DNA from: an uncultured Gammaproteobacteria bacterium
Lineage (GTDB): Bacteria; Pseudomonadota; Gammaproteobacteria; HyVt-429
Length of the DNA stretch: 64,000 nucleotides
Direction: 5' to 3'
Assembly (NCBI GenBank): GCA_947259975.1
Contig: CAMYOD010000048.1
Location: 62,001 to 126,000, forward strand
Below, in pieces: positions 45,286 to 54,926 of this stretch; the stretch's first letter is position 1, and every line of letters starts with the position of its first letter. The translations under genes and the position numbers were made by a program. The notes below the pieces were generated by a model. The model was not told where the DNA came from. It saw only the letters and a program-made list of their open reading frames with translations, and ran no database searches.

Positions 45286-46047
45286 CTGAGCCGCGTACGA
45301 CTGATCGGTATCGTTGCGATCGTTCTGCTGGTGGTGGGTTGCGGCAGCGCCGCAGTCCATGCGCCCATGGAGGAGCGCAGGGCCGTAGACACGGACCGGA
45401 CCACCTACCGCACGGTCCGCCCCGGTGACACGCTCTACAACATCGCCTGGGAACAGGATATCGACTATCGGAAGCTTGCCGAATGGAACCGCATCGACGC
45501 CCCTTATTTGATTCGTCCGGGCCAGCGGCTGCGCCTGCGCCCGGGCCCGCCGACCACGCCGCGAGCATCGTCCAGCCGTGCCACCGGAAAGCCAGCACCC
45601 GGCACGGCGCGTGGCAACAAGCCACGGACAAGCCCCAGCAAGGCGCCAGGTGCTGCCGCCCCCGCGTCCTGGCCCCGCACGGTTCGCTGGACCTGGCCGT
45701 CGTCCGGCCGCATCCAGCGCCGTTTTTCAAAACGTGCGGGCAACAAGGGTGTCGATATTGCCGGTCGGCGTGGTCAGACCGTCAAGGCCGCCGCTGATGG
45801 CAAGGTAGTCTACAAGGGCGGTGGACTTCGCGGATACGGTCAGCTTATTATCCTAAAGCATAACGAAACATTCCTAAGTGCTTATGCACACAACGACAAG
45901 GTGTATGTCAGCGAAGGCGATTGGGTGCGGCGCGGCCATCGTATTGCAGAAATGGGTAGTAGCGGCACTGATCGCGTCAAACTTCATTTCGAAATACGTC
46001 GCCAGGGCGTCCCGGTTAACCCGCTACGTTACCTCCCTAAACGATAA
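45286..46047 (+). CDS. nlpD: Murein hydrolase activator NlpD (LysM-M23 lipoprotein), CTG start
   Basis: NlpD is an outer-membrane lipoprotein that activates the amidase AmiC at the division site. The 253-residue product has a lipobox signal (RLIGIVAIVLLVVGC, Cys at about residue 20), LysM at about 45-88 (YRTVRPGDTLYNIAWEQDI), a Pro/Thr/Lys-rich linker, and an M23 domain. The M23 site is degenerate: NKGVDIAG replaces the first metal-binding His and the end is LHFEIR, as in non-catalytic activators. No ATG, GTG or TTG precedes the signal peptide. CTG at 45286 lies five bases after GGGAGG and is the best start. Downstream GTG codons would delete the signal. Confidence 0.9.
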   Translation: MSRVRLIGIVAIVLLVVGCGSAAVHAPMEERRAVDTDRTTYRTVRPGDTLYNIAWEQDIDYRKLAEWNRIDAPYLIRPGQRLRLRPGPPTTPRASSSRATGKPAPGTARGNKPRTSPSKAPGAAAPASWPRTVRWTWPSSGRIQRRFSKRAGNKGVDIAGRRGQTVKAAADGKVVYKGGGLRGYGQLIILKHNETFLSAYAHNDKVYVSEGDWVRRGHRIAEMGSSGTDRVKLHFEIRRQGVPVNPLRYLPKR

Positions 46048-46074
46048 GTGCATGGGCGTACGGCCCCTCGATTA

Positions 46075-47034
46075 ATGCGTGAGACTGATGAAGAACGGGT
46101 GCGACGTCAGGATGACGACAAGACTGCCGAGATAGCCGCTAAGGATTCGGCCAAATCGGCCGCGGGCGCAGGCCGCAGGCGTACAACCACGTCAACAAAA
46201 AGTCAGGCCGACGCGACACAGCTCTATTTGCGGGAAATCGGCTTCTCGCCACTGCTGACGGCCGAAGAAGAGGTTTATTACGGGCGCCTCGTGCAAAAGG
46301 GGCAGGAAGCGGCACGCCACCGAATGATCGAAAGCAATCTGCGCCTGGTGGTGAAGATTGCGCGGCGTTACCTGAATCGCGGCTTGCCGTTGCTCGACCT
46401 GATCGAGGAGGGGAATCTCGGCCTGATTCGGGCGGTGGAAAAGTTCGATCCCGAGCGCGGTTTCCGATTTTCTACCTATGCAACGTGGTGGATACGCCAG
46501 ACGATCGAGCGCGCCATCATGAACCAGACCCGCACCATTCGGCTTCCCGTGCATGTGCTGAAGGAAATCAACATCTACCAGCGCGCCGCCAAACGCCTTT
46601 GGCAGACTCTGGACCATGAGCCGAGCGCGGAAGAGATCTCCAAACATCTGGATGTACCGATCCAGGACGTCAAAAAAATGCTCGGCCTGTACGAGCGGGT
46701 CGCATCTGTCGATACACCTTTGGACGGAGACCACGATCGGACCCTGCTCGACGCAATCCCGGATGAGCGCTCGCCGGATCCGGCGCAGGTGCTGCAGAGC
46801 GAAAAAGTTCAGGGTTATATCGATGAATGGCTGGGCGCGCTGACCGACAAGCAGCGCGAGGTGGTCGAACGCCGTTTTGGCCTGCACGGGCGCGAGGTAT
46901 CGACCCTGGAGCAGGTCGGCCTGGACGTCGGCGTTACCCGGGAGCGCGTGCGCCAAATCCAGATGGAGGCCTTGCAGCGACTGCGGGCACTGCTTGAACA
47001 GAAGGGGTACTCGCTCGATGCCCTGCTGGAATAA
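46075..47034 (+). CDS. rpoS: RNA polymerase sigma factor RpoS
   Basis: RpoS directs transcription in stationary phase and stress. The 319-residue protein has region 1.2 ([20 protein letters not shown]), region 2 ([40 protein letters not shown]), region 3 ([15 protein letters not shown]) and region 4 ([20 protein letters not shown]). The short basic/acidic N terminus differs from E. coli, which is normal. ATG at 46075 was chosen over an in-frame GTG directly after the nlpD stop; neither has a good Shine-Dalgarno. In other bacteria the main rpoS promoter lies within nlpD; no site was identified here. Confidence 0.95.
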   Translation: MRETDEERVRRQDDDKTAEIAAKDSAKSAAGAGRRRTTTSTKSQADATQLYLREIGFSPLLTAEEEVYYGRLVQKGQEAARHRMIESNLRLVVKIARRYLNRGLPLLDLIEEGNLGLIRAVEKFDPERGFRFSTYATWWIRQTIERAIMNQTRTIRLPVHVLKEINIYQRAAKRLWQTLDHEPSAEEISKHLDVPIQDVKKMLGLYERVASVDTPLDGDHDRTLLDAIPDERSPDPAQVLQSEKVQGYIDEWLGALTDKQREVVERRFGLHGREVSTLEQVGLDVGVTRERVRQIQMEALQRLRALLEQKGYSLDALLE

Positions 47035-47042
47035 GACGTGCG

Positions 47043-47411
47043 CTATTCGACGATGATCGCCGCTGCCACCTTGCGCCCATCGCCCATAAGGATGTTGTAG
47101 GTTCGACAGGCGGCAGGGGTGCCCATCACTTCCCAACCAATTCCTTGCTCGACCAGGTCACGCGTCAACTGCGGCGCCGGAAAGCGCTGCGTGCTGCCGG
47201 TGCCAAGGATGACGATCTCCGGCTCGCAGGCGGCAATTTGTGCGAAATGGGCCGCAGCGAGTTCGGCGAAGGATTGTGGTGGCCAGTCGCTGATAATCTG
47301 GTTCGGCAGGACAATTAAGCTACGCGTAAATACCGCATCATTAACCTGGATCCGGCCCGTGGCGTGGGTGCGGATGGTATTGCCGCCGGCGACATCGAGA
47401 TGAAGTTTCAT
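47043..47411 (-). CDS. Mth938-like domain protein (DUF498)
   Basis: A 122-residue protein of the Mth938/NDUFAF3 fold: MKLHLDVAGGNTIRTHATGR, RSLIVLPNQIISDWPPQSF, EPEIVILGTGSTQRFPAP, GIGWEVMGTPAACRTYNILM and KVAAAIIVE. The single Cys in the ACRTYN block is typical. Bacterial members have no firmly assigned function; the mitochondrial relative assists complex I assembly. The gene is convergent with rpoS, eight bases from its stop, and appears monocistronic. Confidence 0.88.
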   Translation of the reverse strand: MKLHLDVAGGNTIRTHATGRIQVNDAVFTRSLIVLPNQIISDWPPQSFAELAAAHFAQIAACEPEIVILGTGSTQRFPAPQLTRDLVEQGIGWEVMGTPAACRTYNILMGDGRKVAAAIIVE

Positions 47412-47593
47412 ACTAAGGGGAGCGTGGACATGGCAGTGGCCAGCGCGTAGTGTAGCAAAGCGGTCCCCGAAAGCGGTTCCGGGGCACGACCCTGCGGTGT
47501 TGCGCAGCCTCTTAAGGCCCCTATAATACAGTGATATAGACGAAAAATCGAACCTAGCTTGTCAACAGAAACTTTGTCCCGCGACCCTTAATA

Positions 47594-48790
47594 ATGGATC
47601 AATTCCCGCGCATCAAACGCCTGCCACCGTATGTCTTCGCCATCGTCAATGAGCTTAAGGCGCAGGCACGTCATCGCGGCGAGGACATCATCGACTTCGG
47701 CATGGGCAATCCGGACTTGCCACCGCCGCAGCACGTGATTGATAAGCTGTGCGAGGCCGCGCAGCGTCGCGACACGCATCGCTATTCACTGTCGCGCGGG
47801 ATACCGCGTCTGCGCCGTGCCATCTGTGGGTGGTATAAGACGCGCTACGACGTGGACCTGGACATGGACGATGAGGTCATTGTGACCATCGGATCGAAGG
47901 AGGGCCTGGCGCACCTGGCGTTGGCCACCGTCGGACCGGGTGACGCGGTGCTGGTGCCGAATCCGGCGTACCCTATACATCCATACGGATTCATTATTGC
48001 CGGCGCGGACATACGGCATGTGCCGATCGTGCCGGGCGTCGATTTCTTTGCTGAACTCGAAAAGGCGATCAAGAATTCCTGGCCGGTACCGAAGATGCTG
48101 GTCCTCAACTTTCCCAGCAATCCGACCACCCAGTGCGTTGACCTGGACTTTCTCGCCAAGGTTGTCACCATTGCGAAGGAACATGGCGTGTGGGTGGTGC
48201 ATGATCTGGCCTACGCCGATATCGTATTTGATGGCTATGTGGCGCCGTCGATCCTGGAGGTTCCGGGGGCCAAGGATATCGCCGTGGAATTTTACAGTCT
48301 ATCGAAGAGCTACAGCATGCCCGGTTGGCGGGTAGGTTTTATGGCCGGCAATCCGACTCTGGTGGCGGCGTTGGGACGCATGAAATCGTACCTGGACTAC
48401 GGGATGTTTACGCCAATTCAAGTTGCTTCGATCGTCGCGCTGGAAGGTCCACAGGACTATGTGCGGGATCTTCGCGACACCTATCAGCGCCGCCGTGACG
48501 TCCTCTGTGACGGCCTGCAGACCGCGGGCTGGCCAGTCGAAAAACCCCAGGCAACCATGTTCGTATGGGCGAAGATCCCCGCAATGTATGCAGACCTGAG
48601 TTCACTCGAATTCTCAAAAAAGCTTTTGCGTGAAGCAAAGGTGGCTGTCTCGCCGGGGATTGGCTTTGGCGAATATGGCGAAGGCTATGTTCGCTTCGCA
48701 TTAATCGAGAACGAGCATCGCACGCGCCAGGCTATCCGCTCGATTCGACACATGATCAGAAAGGATACACAGCAAGCCGTGGCCCTTTGA
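47594..48790 (+). CDS. alaC: Alanine transaminase (AlaC-type class I aminotransferase)
   Basis: AlaC makes alanine from pyruvate and glutamate. The 398-residue PLP enzyme shows [72 protein letters not shown] and the Schiff-base Lys in [20 protein letters not shown]. It begins [20 protein letters not shown], as in the YfdZ/AlaC group. It is followed 92 bases later by hom and then thrC; this three-gene order is common in gammaproteobacteria and suggests coordinated use of aspartate-family and alanine amino groups. Confidence 0.92.
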   Translation: MDQFPRIKRLPPYVFAIVNELKAQARHRGEDIIDFGMGNPDLPPPQHVIDKLCEAAQRRDTHRYSLSRGIPRLRRAICGWYKTRYDVDLDMDDEVIVTIGSKEGLAHLALATVGPGDAVLVPNPAYPIHPYGFIIAGADIRHVPIVPGVDFFAELEKAIKNSWPVPKMLVLNFPSNPTTQCVDLDFLAKVVTIAKEHGVWVVHDLAYADIVFDGYVAPSILEVPGAKDIAVEFYSLSKSYSMPGWRVGFMAGNPTLVAALGRMKSYLDYGMFTPIQVASIVALEGPQDYVRDLRDTYQRRRDVLCDGLQTAGWPVEKPQATMFVWAKIPAMYADLSSLEFSKKLLREAKVAVSPGIGFGEYGEGYVRFALIENEHRTRQAIRSIRHMIRKDTQQAVAL

Positions 48791-48882
48791 GTCGTCAGCG
48801 CAGGCACTCCCATTCAACTCAACGCAGTGTTAATGTGCCGCGGGCCCGCAAGCCTGGGCGGCACTAATATAGGAACGTCGTA

Positions 48883-50199
48883 GTGAAACCGGTAAAAATT
48901 GGCATTCTGGGTTTGGGTACCGTAGGCGGCGGTACCGTCAACGTGTTATCGCGTAACGCGGGTGAAATTACCCGGCGTGCCGGACGCGGTATCGAAATTG
49001 CAATGGCCGCCACCCGCGATACCGGGAAATCGCGGATCTGCGACACCAGCGGTTTTCGCTTGACCACGGATCCGCACGAGATCGTTTCAGCGCCGGATAT
49101 CGACGTTGTCGTGGAGCTCATCGGCGGCGATACGCTGGCGCGGGAACTCGTGCTCGCTGCGATCGCGAACGGTAAGCACGTAGTCACCGCAAACAAGGCC
49201 CTGATCGCCGTGCACGGCAATGAGATCTTTGCCGCGGCGCAAAAGCACGGCGTCATGGTGGCCTTCGAGGCGGCGGTAGCGGGCGGAATTCCCATCATTA
49301 AGGCGATTCGCGAGGGTTTGGCCGGCAATCGTATCGAATGGCTGGCCGGCATCATCAACGGCACCGGTAACTACATCCTAACCGGCATGCGTGATCAAGG
49401 CCGTGATTTCGCGGATATGCTTGCCGATGCACAGGCACAGGGTTATGCCGAAGCGGATCCGACCTTCGATGTGGAGGGCATCGACGCGGCCCACAAATTG
49501 ACGATTCTCGCCGCCATCGCTTTCGGCATACCGCTGCAGTTTGCCAAGACCTACACCGAGGGGATTGCGCGCATCAGCCATGACGATGTGGTCTATGCCG
49601 AGGAACTGGGTTATCGAATTAAACACCTGGGCATCGCCAAGCGGGTTGCACAAGGCATCGAGCTGCGGGTGCACCCGACATTGATTCCGGAGCGCCGCCT
49701 GTTGGCGAACGTGGATGGCGTAATGAATGCGGTGCTGGTTAAAGGCGACGCAGTGGGTCCGACCCTCTACTACGGCGCCGGCGCCGGCGCGGATGCTACC
49801 GCCTCGGCGGTGGTCGCCGATCTGGTGGACGTGGTGCGGGCGCTGACCACTGACCCGGAAAATCGCGTACCTCATCTCGCATTTCAGGCGGATGCGCTAT
49901 CCGACCTGCCGGTCTTGCCCATGGATGAGGTCGAAACCGCGTATTATCTGCGCATCGAGGCCGTGGATCAGCCCGGTGTACTGGCCGAAGTGACACATAT
50001 TCTGGCTGAATCCACAATCAGCATCGAGGCCATCATCCAGAAGGAACCGCGGGAGGGCGAAAACCGCGTGCCGGTAATCATCCTCACGCACACCGTGCGC
50101 GAACAGAACATGAACGAGGCGATCGCGCGGATCGAACAGCTGGCAACGATCACCGCGCCGATCATGCGCATACGGCTGGAATATCTCAATCGCGAGTAA
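48883..50199 (+). CDS. hom: Homoserine dehydrogenase
   Basis: Hom reduces aspartate semialdehyde to homoserine, the branch toward threonine and methionine. The 438-residue protein has the NAD(P) motif KIGILGLGTVGGGTVNVL, VVELIGGDTLARELVLAAI, the catalytic Lys in VTANKALIAVHG, AVAGGIPIIKAIREGLAGNR, NGTGNYILTGM and EADPTFDVEGIDAAHKLTIL. A C-terminal ACT domain (about 350-430; YYLRIEAVDQPGVLAEVTHI) should give threonine feedback inhibition. It is not fused to an aspartokinase. The start is GTG with AGGAA upstream. Confidence 0.97.
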   Translation: MKPVKIGILGLGTVGGGTVNVLSRNAGEITRRAGRGIEIAMAATRDTGKSRICDTSGFRLTTDPHEIVSAPDIDVVVELIGGDTLARELVLAAIANGKHVVTANKALIAVHGNEIFAAAQKHGVMVAFEAAVAGGIPIIKAIREGLAGNRIEWLAGIINGTGNYILTGMRDQGRDFADMLADAQAQGYAEADPTFDVEGIDAAHKLTILAAIAFGIPLQFAKTYTEGIARISHDDVVYAEELGYRIKHLGIAKRVAQGIELRVHPTLIPERRLLANVDGVMNAVLVKGDAVGPTLYYGAGAGADATASAVVADLVDVVRALTTDPENRVPHLAFQADALSDLPVLPMDEVETAYYLRIEAVDQPGVLAEVTHILAESTISIEAIIQKEPREGENRVPVIILTHTVREQNMNEAIARIEQLATITAPIMRIRLEYLNRE

Positions 50200-50249
50200 G
50201 CACCGGACGCGGGCACAAGCTCGCGTAGCGAATACTTAACGAGGTCAAT

Positions 50250-51389
50250 ATGTCATTTCGTAGCCGTTACACAGGACTGATCGAAACCTATCGGGATCGC
50301 CTGCCGGTATCGACCGATGCGCGTGTGATCAGTCTCGGTGAGGGCAATACACCACTCATCCGTCTCGACAATATATGCGATGACCTGGGTAGAGACCTGG
50401 ATATCTACGTGAAATTCGAGGGCCTCAACCCGACGGGTTCATTCAAGGATCGAGGCATGACTATGGCGGTCACCAAAGCGGTGGAGGAGGGCAGTAAGGC
50501 CATTATCTGTGCGTCGACCGGAAATACCTCGGCATCGGCCGCCGCCTACGCCGCGCGCGCCGGAATCACCGCCTTCGTCATTATCCCCGAAGGTAAAATC
50601 GCACTGGGCAAGCTGGCACAGGCAATGATGCACGGTGCCAAGGTTTTGCAGATCAAGGGCAACTTTGACGTCGGTATGGACCTGGTTAAGCGGGTCGCGG
50701 AGTCGGCGCCGGTCACTATCGTCAACTCGATCAATCCCTACCGCCTGCAGGGTCAGAAGACTGCGGCCTTCGAGATCATCGAAGAGCTTGGCCGAGCGCC
50801 GGATTATCATTGCCTGCCGGTCGGCAACGCCGGCAATATCACGGCGCACTGGATCGGCTATTGCGAATATTCGTCTGTCGCCGGTGCCCAGGTCACCGCG
50901 GCCTGCAGTTTCTGTTCGGGTCAGTGTAAGTACGCACGCGAGGCCATCGTTGATACGCGCCCGCGCATGCTGGGTTATCAGGCGGCCGGCGCGGCCCCGT
51001 TTATGCGCGGCGAGATGATCGACCATCCGGAGACGATCGCCACCGCGATACGTATCGGGCATCCGCAATCCTGGAACCAGGCCTGGAAGGTGAGCGAAGA
51101 ATCCGGCGGTTGGTTTGCGGAGTGCAGCGACGCCGAGATTCTCGCGGCACAAAAACTCCTGGCCGAGCGCGAGGGCGTGTTTTGTGAGCCGGCGTCCGCA
51201 ACCTCCCTGGCAGGTGTTTTGAAAGACATCGAAAACGGCAAGGTCGCGGCCGGCAGCAGCATTGTCTGCACCTTGACCGGGCATGGGCTCAAGGATCCCG
51301 ATACCGCTATCAAACAAAGCGTCGAGCCAATGACCGTGGAGGCCACATTGGCAGCGGTGGAGGCGGTGATTCTGGAGAACATGGCCTGA
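50250..51389 (+). CDS. thrC: Threonine synthase
   Basis: ThrC converts O-phosphohomoserine to threonine using PLP. The 379-residue product is of the short class. Key blocks are ISLGEGNTPLIRLDNI, FEGLNPTGSFKDRGMTMAV (PLP Lys), CASTGNTSASAAAYAARAGI, VNSINPYRLQGQKTAAFEII, PVGNAGNITAHWIGY and FCEPASATSLAGVLK. GAGGT precedes the ATG. It lies 50 bases after hom, so the pair is almost certainly an operon. Confidence 0.97.
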   Translation: MSFRSRYTGLIETYRDRLPVSTDARVISLGEGNTPLIRLDNICDDLGRDLDIYVKFEGLNPTGSFKDRGMTMAVTKAVEEGSKAIICASTGNTSASAAAYAARAGITAFVIIPEGKIALGKLAQAMMHGAKVLQIKGNFDVGMDLVKRVAESAPVTIVNSINPYRLQGQKTAAFEIIEELGRAPDYHCLPVGNAGNITAHWIGYCEYSSVAGAQVTAACSFCSGQCKYAREAIVDTRPRMLGYQAAGAAPFMRGEMIDHPETIATAIRIGHPQSWNQAWKVSEESGGWFAECSDAEILAAQKLLAEREGVFCEPASATSLAGVLKDIENGKVAAGSSIVCTLTGHGLKDPDTAIKQSVEPMTVEATLAAVEAVILENMA

Positions 51390-51413
51390 TGCGGGTCATA
51401 CGTTGATTTTTCC

Positions 51414-52361
51414 ATGAACACGGATGCAACAATCTTCGTCGCGGGTCATCGCGGCCTGGTGGGCTCCGCAATCACGCGCGCGTTGCTGACCCAGGGGTAT
51501 ACCAATGTCATTTGCCGTGCGCGTCGTGAACTGGATTTGCGCGAGCAAGCCTCTGTGCGCGCCTTTTTCGAGCAGGAACGACCGGATTACGTATTTCTCG
51601 CTGCCGCCAAGGTCGGCGGTATTCAGGCCAACGACACCTACCGGGCCGAATTTATCTACGAAAACCTGATGATGCAGACCAACATCATCGATGCGGCGTA
51701 CCGCAGCGGTGTGAAACGGCTGCTGTTTCTCGGCAGCTCCTGCATCTATCCGCGGGACTGCCCGCAACCCATGCGCGAGGAGTATTTGCTTACCGGACCA
51801 CTGGAATCGACCAACGAGCCTTATGCGGTTGCGAAGATCGCGGGTATTAAAATGTGCGAGGCCTACAATGCACAGCATGGCACTGACTTCGTGAGCGTTA
51901 TGCCCACCAATCTCTACGGCATCGGCGACAATTTTGATCTTGAAACATCCCATGTACTGCCAGCGCTGATTCGCAAGGCACATGAAGCGAAGGTGTCGAA
52001 CGCCGGGCACATATCGGTATGGGGCACGGGCGCACCGCGCCGCGAGTTCCTGCACGTCGATGATCTGGCGGATGCCTGCGTGTTCGTCATGCGGCAATCA
52101 GGCTATACAGAGATGCTCAATATCGGTTCCGGGACCGAGGTGACCATTCGGCAATTGGTCGAGCTGGTGTGCGATGTGGTGGGCTACGCGGGCACTATCC
52201 GCTTTGACACCGATAAGCCGGACGGCACCCCACGCAAACTGTTGGACAGCTCCCGTATCAACGGGCTTGGCTGGCACGCCAAGATCGAATTGCGCGAGGG
52301 CATTGACGAGACCTACCGTTGGTTCTTAGAAAACCATGCTAACTCACTGAAAGCCTTGTAA
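51414..52361 (+). CDS. fcl: GDP-L-fucose synthase
   Basis: Fcl epimerises and reduces GDP-4-keto-6-deoxymannose to GDP-L-fucose for surface glycans. The 315-residue short-chain dehydrogenase has the NADP motif [35 protein letters not shown], catalytic Ser in [16 protein letters not shown], and the YxxxK pair in [20 protein letters not shown]. The gmd gene that makes its substrate is not next to it and no glycosyltransferases are nearby. It begins 24 bases after thrC and could be read through from that operon. Confidence 0.93.
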   Translation: MNTDATIFVAGHRGLVGSAITRALLTQGYTNVICRARRELDLREQASVRAFFEQERPDYVFLAAAKVGGIQANDTYRAEFIYENLMMQTNIIDAAYRSGVKRLLFLGSSCIYPRDCPQPMREEYLLTGPLESTNEPYAVAKIAGIKMCEAYNAQHGTDFVSVMPTNLYGIGDNFDLETSHVLPALIRKAHEAKVSNAGHISVWGTGAPRREFLHVDDLADACVFVMRQSGYTEMLNIGSGTEVTIRQLVELVCDVVGYAGTIRFDTDKPDGTPRKLLDSSRINGLGWHAKIELREGIDETYRWFLENHANSLKAL

Positions 52362-52421
52362 GTAATAGCGAATTTACCTATGCTTGAACAAACGCGGTAG
52401 TCGGTGGGGTCGACGGTGACA

Positions 52422-53090
52422 ATGAACGCGCTTGGGGCCACGTGGCCATACAGTAAACCCGCGGCACTGCTACTGACGCTGATCGCCTTCGTGTTGTTGG
52501 CGGCCGCGGTGGCCGGTACCGCATTTACCTTTCGCACCACCCCCACCGATCGGGTCGCGGCACCGGCAGCGCCGACGGCACCCGGTCCGGCCGGCGCCGA
52601 ACAGGTCTATCCAATCGGAAAGGTTGTCGCCGCCCACCTTTTTGGCGACCCGGGGGCAAAAAAGGTCGAGTCGGCTCCCACCCAGGCACCGCAAACCAAG
52701 TTGCGCTTGACGCTGCTCGGCGTGGTCGCCAGCGCAGATTCAGGTGTTGCCCGCGCGGTCATTCGCGTCGAAAATGAGCAGGCGCGTAGCTACGCGATTG
52801 GCGATGTGTTAGAAAAAACCGACGCCAAGCTGCATAGTATTCAGGCAGGGCAAGTGTTGTTAAGCCGCAAGGGAAAATTCGAGAGTCTGCCCCTGTTGCG
52901 GCCGGAAACGAGCGGCCAACGCCAGGTGCCGTTGCCCAGCGCGACAGTTCCCGGCAGACCGCGTCGCCAAACGAGTGGAGTACGGCCGCCGCGACGGCCC
53001 GCACCGGCGGTATCCGCCCGTGCACGCCAGAGCCAGAAGGCGCCCAGGACGAGAACCGGCGACAAAAATTCGGCTGAAAAAGCAAATTAG
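52422..53090 (+). CDS. gspC: Type II secretion protein GspC, without PDZ domain
   Basis: GspC links the inner-membrane platform to the outer-membrane secretin. From the ATG the product is 222 residues: a membrane span (about 15-40), an Ala/Pro linker, and the homology region (LRLTLLGVVASADSGVARAV, ARSYAIGDVLEKTDAKLHSI, QVLLSRKGKFESLPLL). Where many GspC proteins carry a PDZ domain this one has a Pro/Arg/Lys-rich tail of about 65 residues (RRQTSGVRPPRRPAPAVSAR). A GTG 18 bases upstream is also possible. First gene of the gspC-M operon, about 60 bases after fcl. Confidence 0.88.
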   Translation: MNALGATWPYSKPAALLLTLIAFVLLAAAVAGTAFTFRTTPTDRVAAPAAPTAPGPAGAEQVYPIGKVVAAHLFGDPGAKKVESAPTQAPQTKLRLTLLGVVASADSGVARAVIRVENEQARSYAIGDVLEKTDAKLHSIQAGQVLLSRKGKFESLPLLRPETSGQRQVPLPSATVPGRPRRQTSGVRPPRRPAPAVSARARQSQKAPRTRTGDKNSAEKAN

Positions 53091-53114
53091 CGAGCCGCCA
53101 GGATAGAAGACTAA

Positions 53115-54905
53115 ATGAAAAAGATCAGCAAGCTGTTTTTCGGTCGACGGACAACCTTTCTGGCGGCGTTCCTCATCAGCATTTCGCTCACTATCGACAC
53201 CAGTCATGCAGTGGCGCCGACGGTCGCCCAGACCGGCGCCGCGCAAGGCGACCGGATTACCCTTAATTTTCAGGATGCCGACATTCAGGCCTTTATCAGC
53301 ACGGTGTCCCAGATTACCGGGCGCAACTTCATTATCGATCCGCGGGTGAAGGGCAAGGTGACCCTGGTATCGGGTGACAAGCTCAGCATCGACCAGGTCT
53401 ATCAGGTGTTTTTGTCGGTACTGGAGGTGCATAACTTCGCCGCCATCGATACGGAAACGGGCATCACCAAGGTCGTTCCCGCGAGCCTGGTCAAGCAAAG
53501 TCCCACGCCGACGTCCAGTTTCGGGCCGCCGCCGGAGGGCGACGCTTATGTCACGCAGATCTATCAATTGAAGCATGGCTCCGCGCAGGAATTGATACCG
53601 GTGCTGCGCCCGCTGTTGCCCCCGACGAGTCATTTCGCCGCCCACGCACCGTCGAATACGCTGGTGTTCACCGATACCGCATCCAATGTGAAACGGGTAT
53701 TGAAGGTCGTTTCCCGAATCGACCAACCGCAGGCGCGGGGCGACATTCACGTGGTCTACCTGCAATACGCCAAGGCGACGGAAATGGTCTCGCTGCTGAA
53801 TAACATACTCACGTCGCGGCAGAAGACCGGCGACGCCAAGGCGAAGGCGCAACCGGTGTCGGTACAGGCCGACGAAGCAACGAATTCCCTGGTGTTGCAG
53901 GCGCCGCAAGACGAATTCGTGTTTATTCAGGACGTCATCAACCGGCTCGATATCCGCCGCGCCCAGGTATTTGTCGAAGTCCTCATTGCCGAAGTCGGCG
54001 AGGATAAGGCTGCCGATATCGGCGTGCGCTGGGAATTCAACGACAACAATCTGCAAACCGGGCAGACCAGCGGCAACACCGGATTCTCTGATGTCACCGG
54101 CGGCCTGACCCTGGGCTACATCAGCGAGCTGGTTACCAATTTGTTCGGCGAAGAGGGGCCCGAGCTGAGCGTCGTGTTGTCCGCATTGCGTTCCGACTCA
54201 AACGCCAACATTATTTCGACGCCCAACCTGTTGACCCTGGACAACGAGACTGCGGAAATCGTGGTGGGCCAGGAAGTGCCCTTCGTGACCGGCCAGTTTA
54301 CTACCGGCACAACGACCACCACCGATCCCGAAACCGGCGCGGTAGTGAACCCTTTCCAGACCATCGAGCGCAAGGACGTGGGCCTGACCCTTAAATTGAC
54401 GCCACAGATCAACAAGGACAACTCCATGCGTCTGGAAATCGAGCAGGAGCTGTCCAGTGTGAGCCCCACCGTAGTGGAGGGTGCCTCCGACCTGATCACC
54501 GACACCCGCTCCATCAAGGCGACGGTCATGGTCGACGATGCGCAGATCATCGTGCTGGGCGGGTTGATTAGGGACGACATGCAGGACACGGTCGAATGGG
54601 TGCCGGTACTCGGCAAGATCCCCGTTGTTGGCAGCCTGTTCCGCAAGAAATCCAAATCCGCGGTCAAACGCAATCTGATGGTGTTCCTGCGACCGAAGAT
54701 CGTGCGCTCGCATTGGGATCTGGCAGGCCATACGCGGGACAAATACGAGTTGGTGCGCCAGCAACAGCGAGAAAGCCTGCCGGATACGAAGCATCTGCTC
54801 TACGGCACGAAGAAACCGTTGTTGCCGGAACTGCCGCCGGGCAGCCAGAACGTGGACGACCTGCCGTGGCTGATGCAGGACGGCCGACCCTGGTTGCAAC
54901 GGTAG
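53115..54905 (+). CDS. gspD: Type II secretion secretin GspD, short N-terminal domain set
   Basis: GspD forms the outer-membrane channel. The 596-residue precursor has a signal peptide (about 1-32), N0 (about 46-115; LNFQDADIQAFISTVSQITG), N1 (145-205; QIYQLKHGSAQELIPVLRPL) and then directly an N3-type domain (210-280; DIHVVYLQYAKATEMVSLLN) before the secretin core (RAQVFVEVLIAEV, VPFVTGQFTTGT, GLTLKLTPQINKDNSMRLEI). The usual N2 appears absent, matching the short overall length. The C-terminal about 60 residues are charged and may bind a pilotin, though none was seen. Confidence 0.94.
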   Translation: MKKISKLFFGRRTTFLAAFLISISLTIDTSHAVAPTVAQTGAAQGDRITLNFQDADIQAFISTVSQITGRNFIIDPRVKGKVTLVSGDKLSIDQVYQVFLSVLEVHNFAAIDTETGITKVVPASLVKQSPTPTSSFGPPPEGDAYVTQIYQLKHGSAQELIPVLRPLLPPTSHFAAHAPSNTLVFTDTASNVKRVLKVVSRIDQPQARGDIHVVYLQYAKATEMVSLLNNILTSRQKTGDAKAKAQPVSVQADEATNSLVLQAPQDEFVFIQDVINRLDIRRAQVFVEVLIAEVGEDKAADIGVRWEFNDNNLQTGQTSGNTGFSDVTGGLTLGYISELVTNLFGEEGPELSVVLSALRSDSNANIISTPNLLTLDNETAEIVVGQEVPFVTGQFTTGTTTTTDPETGAVVNPFQTIERKDVGLTLKLTPQINKDNSMRLEIEQELSSVSPTVVEGASDLITDTRSIKATVMVDDAQIIVLGGLIRDDMQDTVEWVPVLGKIPVVGSLFRKKSKSAVKRNLMVFLRPKIVRSHWDLAGHTRDKYELVRQQQRESLPDTKHLLYGTKKPLLPELPPGSQNVDDLPWLMQDGRPWLQR

Positions 54906-54926
54906 ACATCTAAATACCCGCTTACG

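Noticed and set aside
46192-47136. Minus-strand frame of about 310 codons opposite rpoS
   Set aside because: Fully overlaps the sigma factor, whose motifs are unambiguous.
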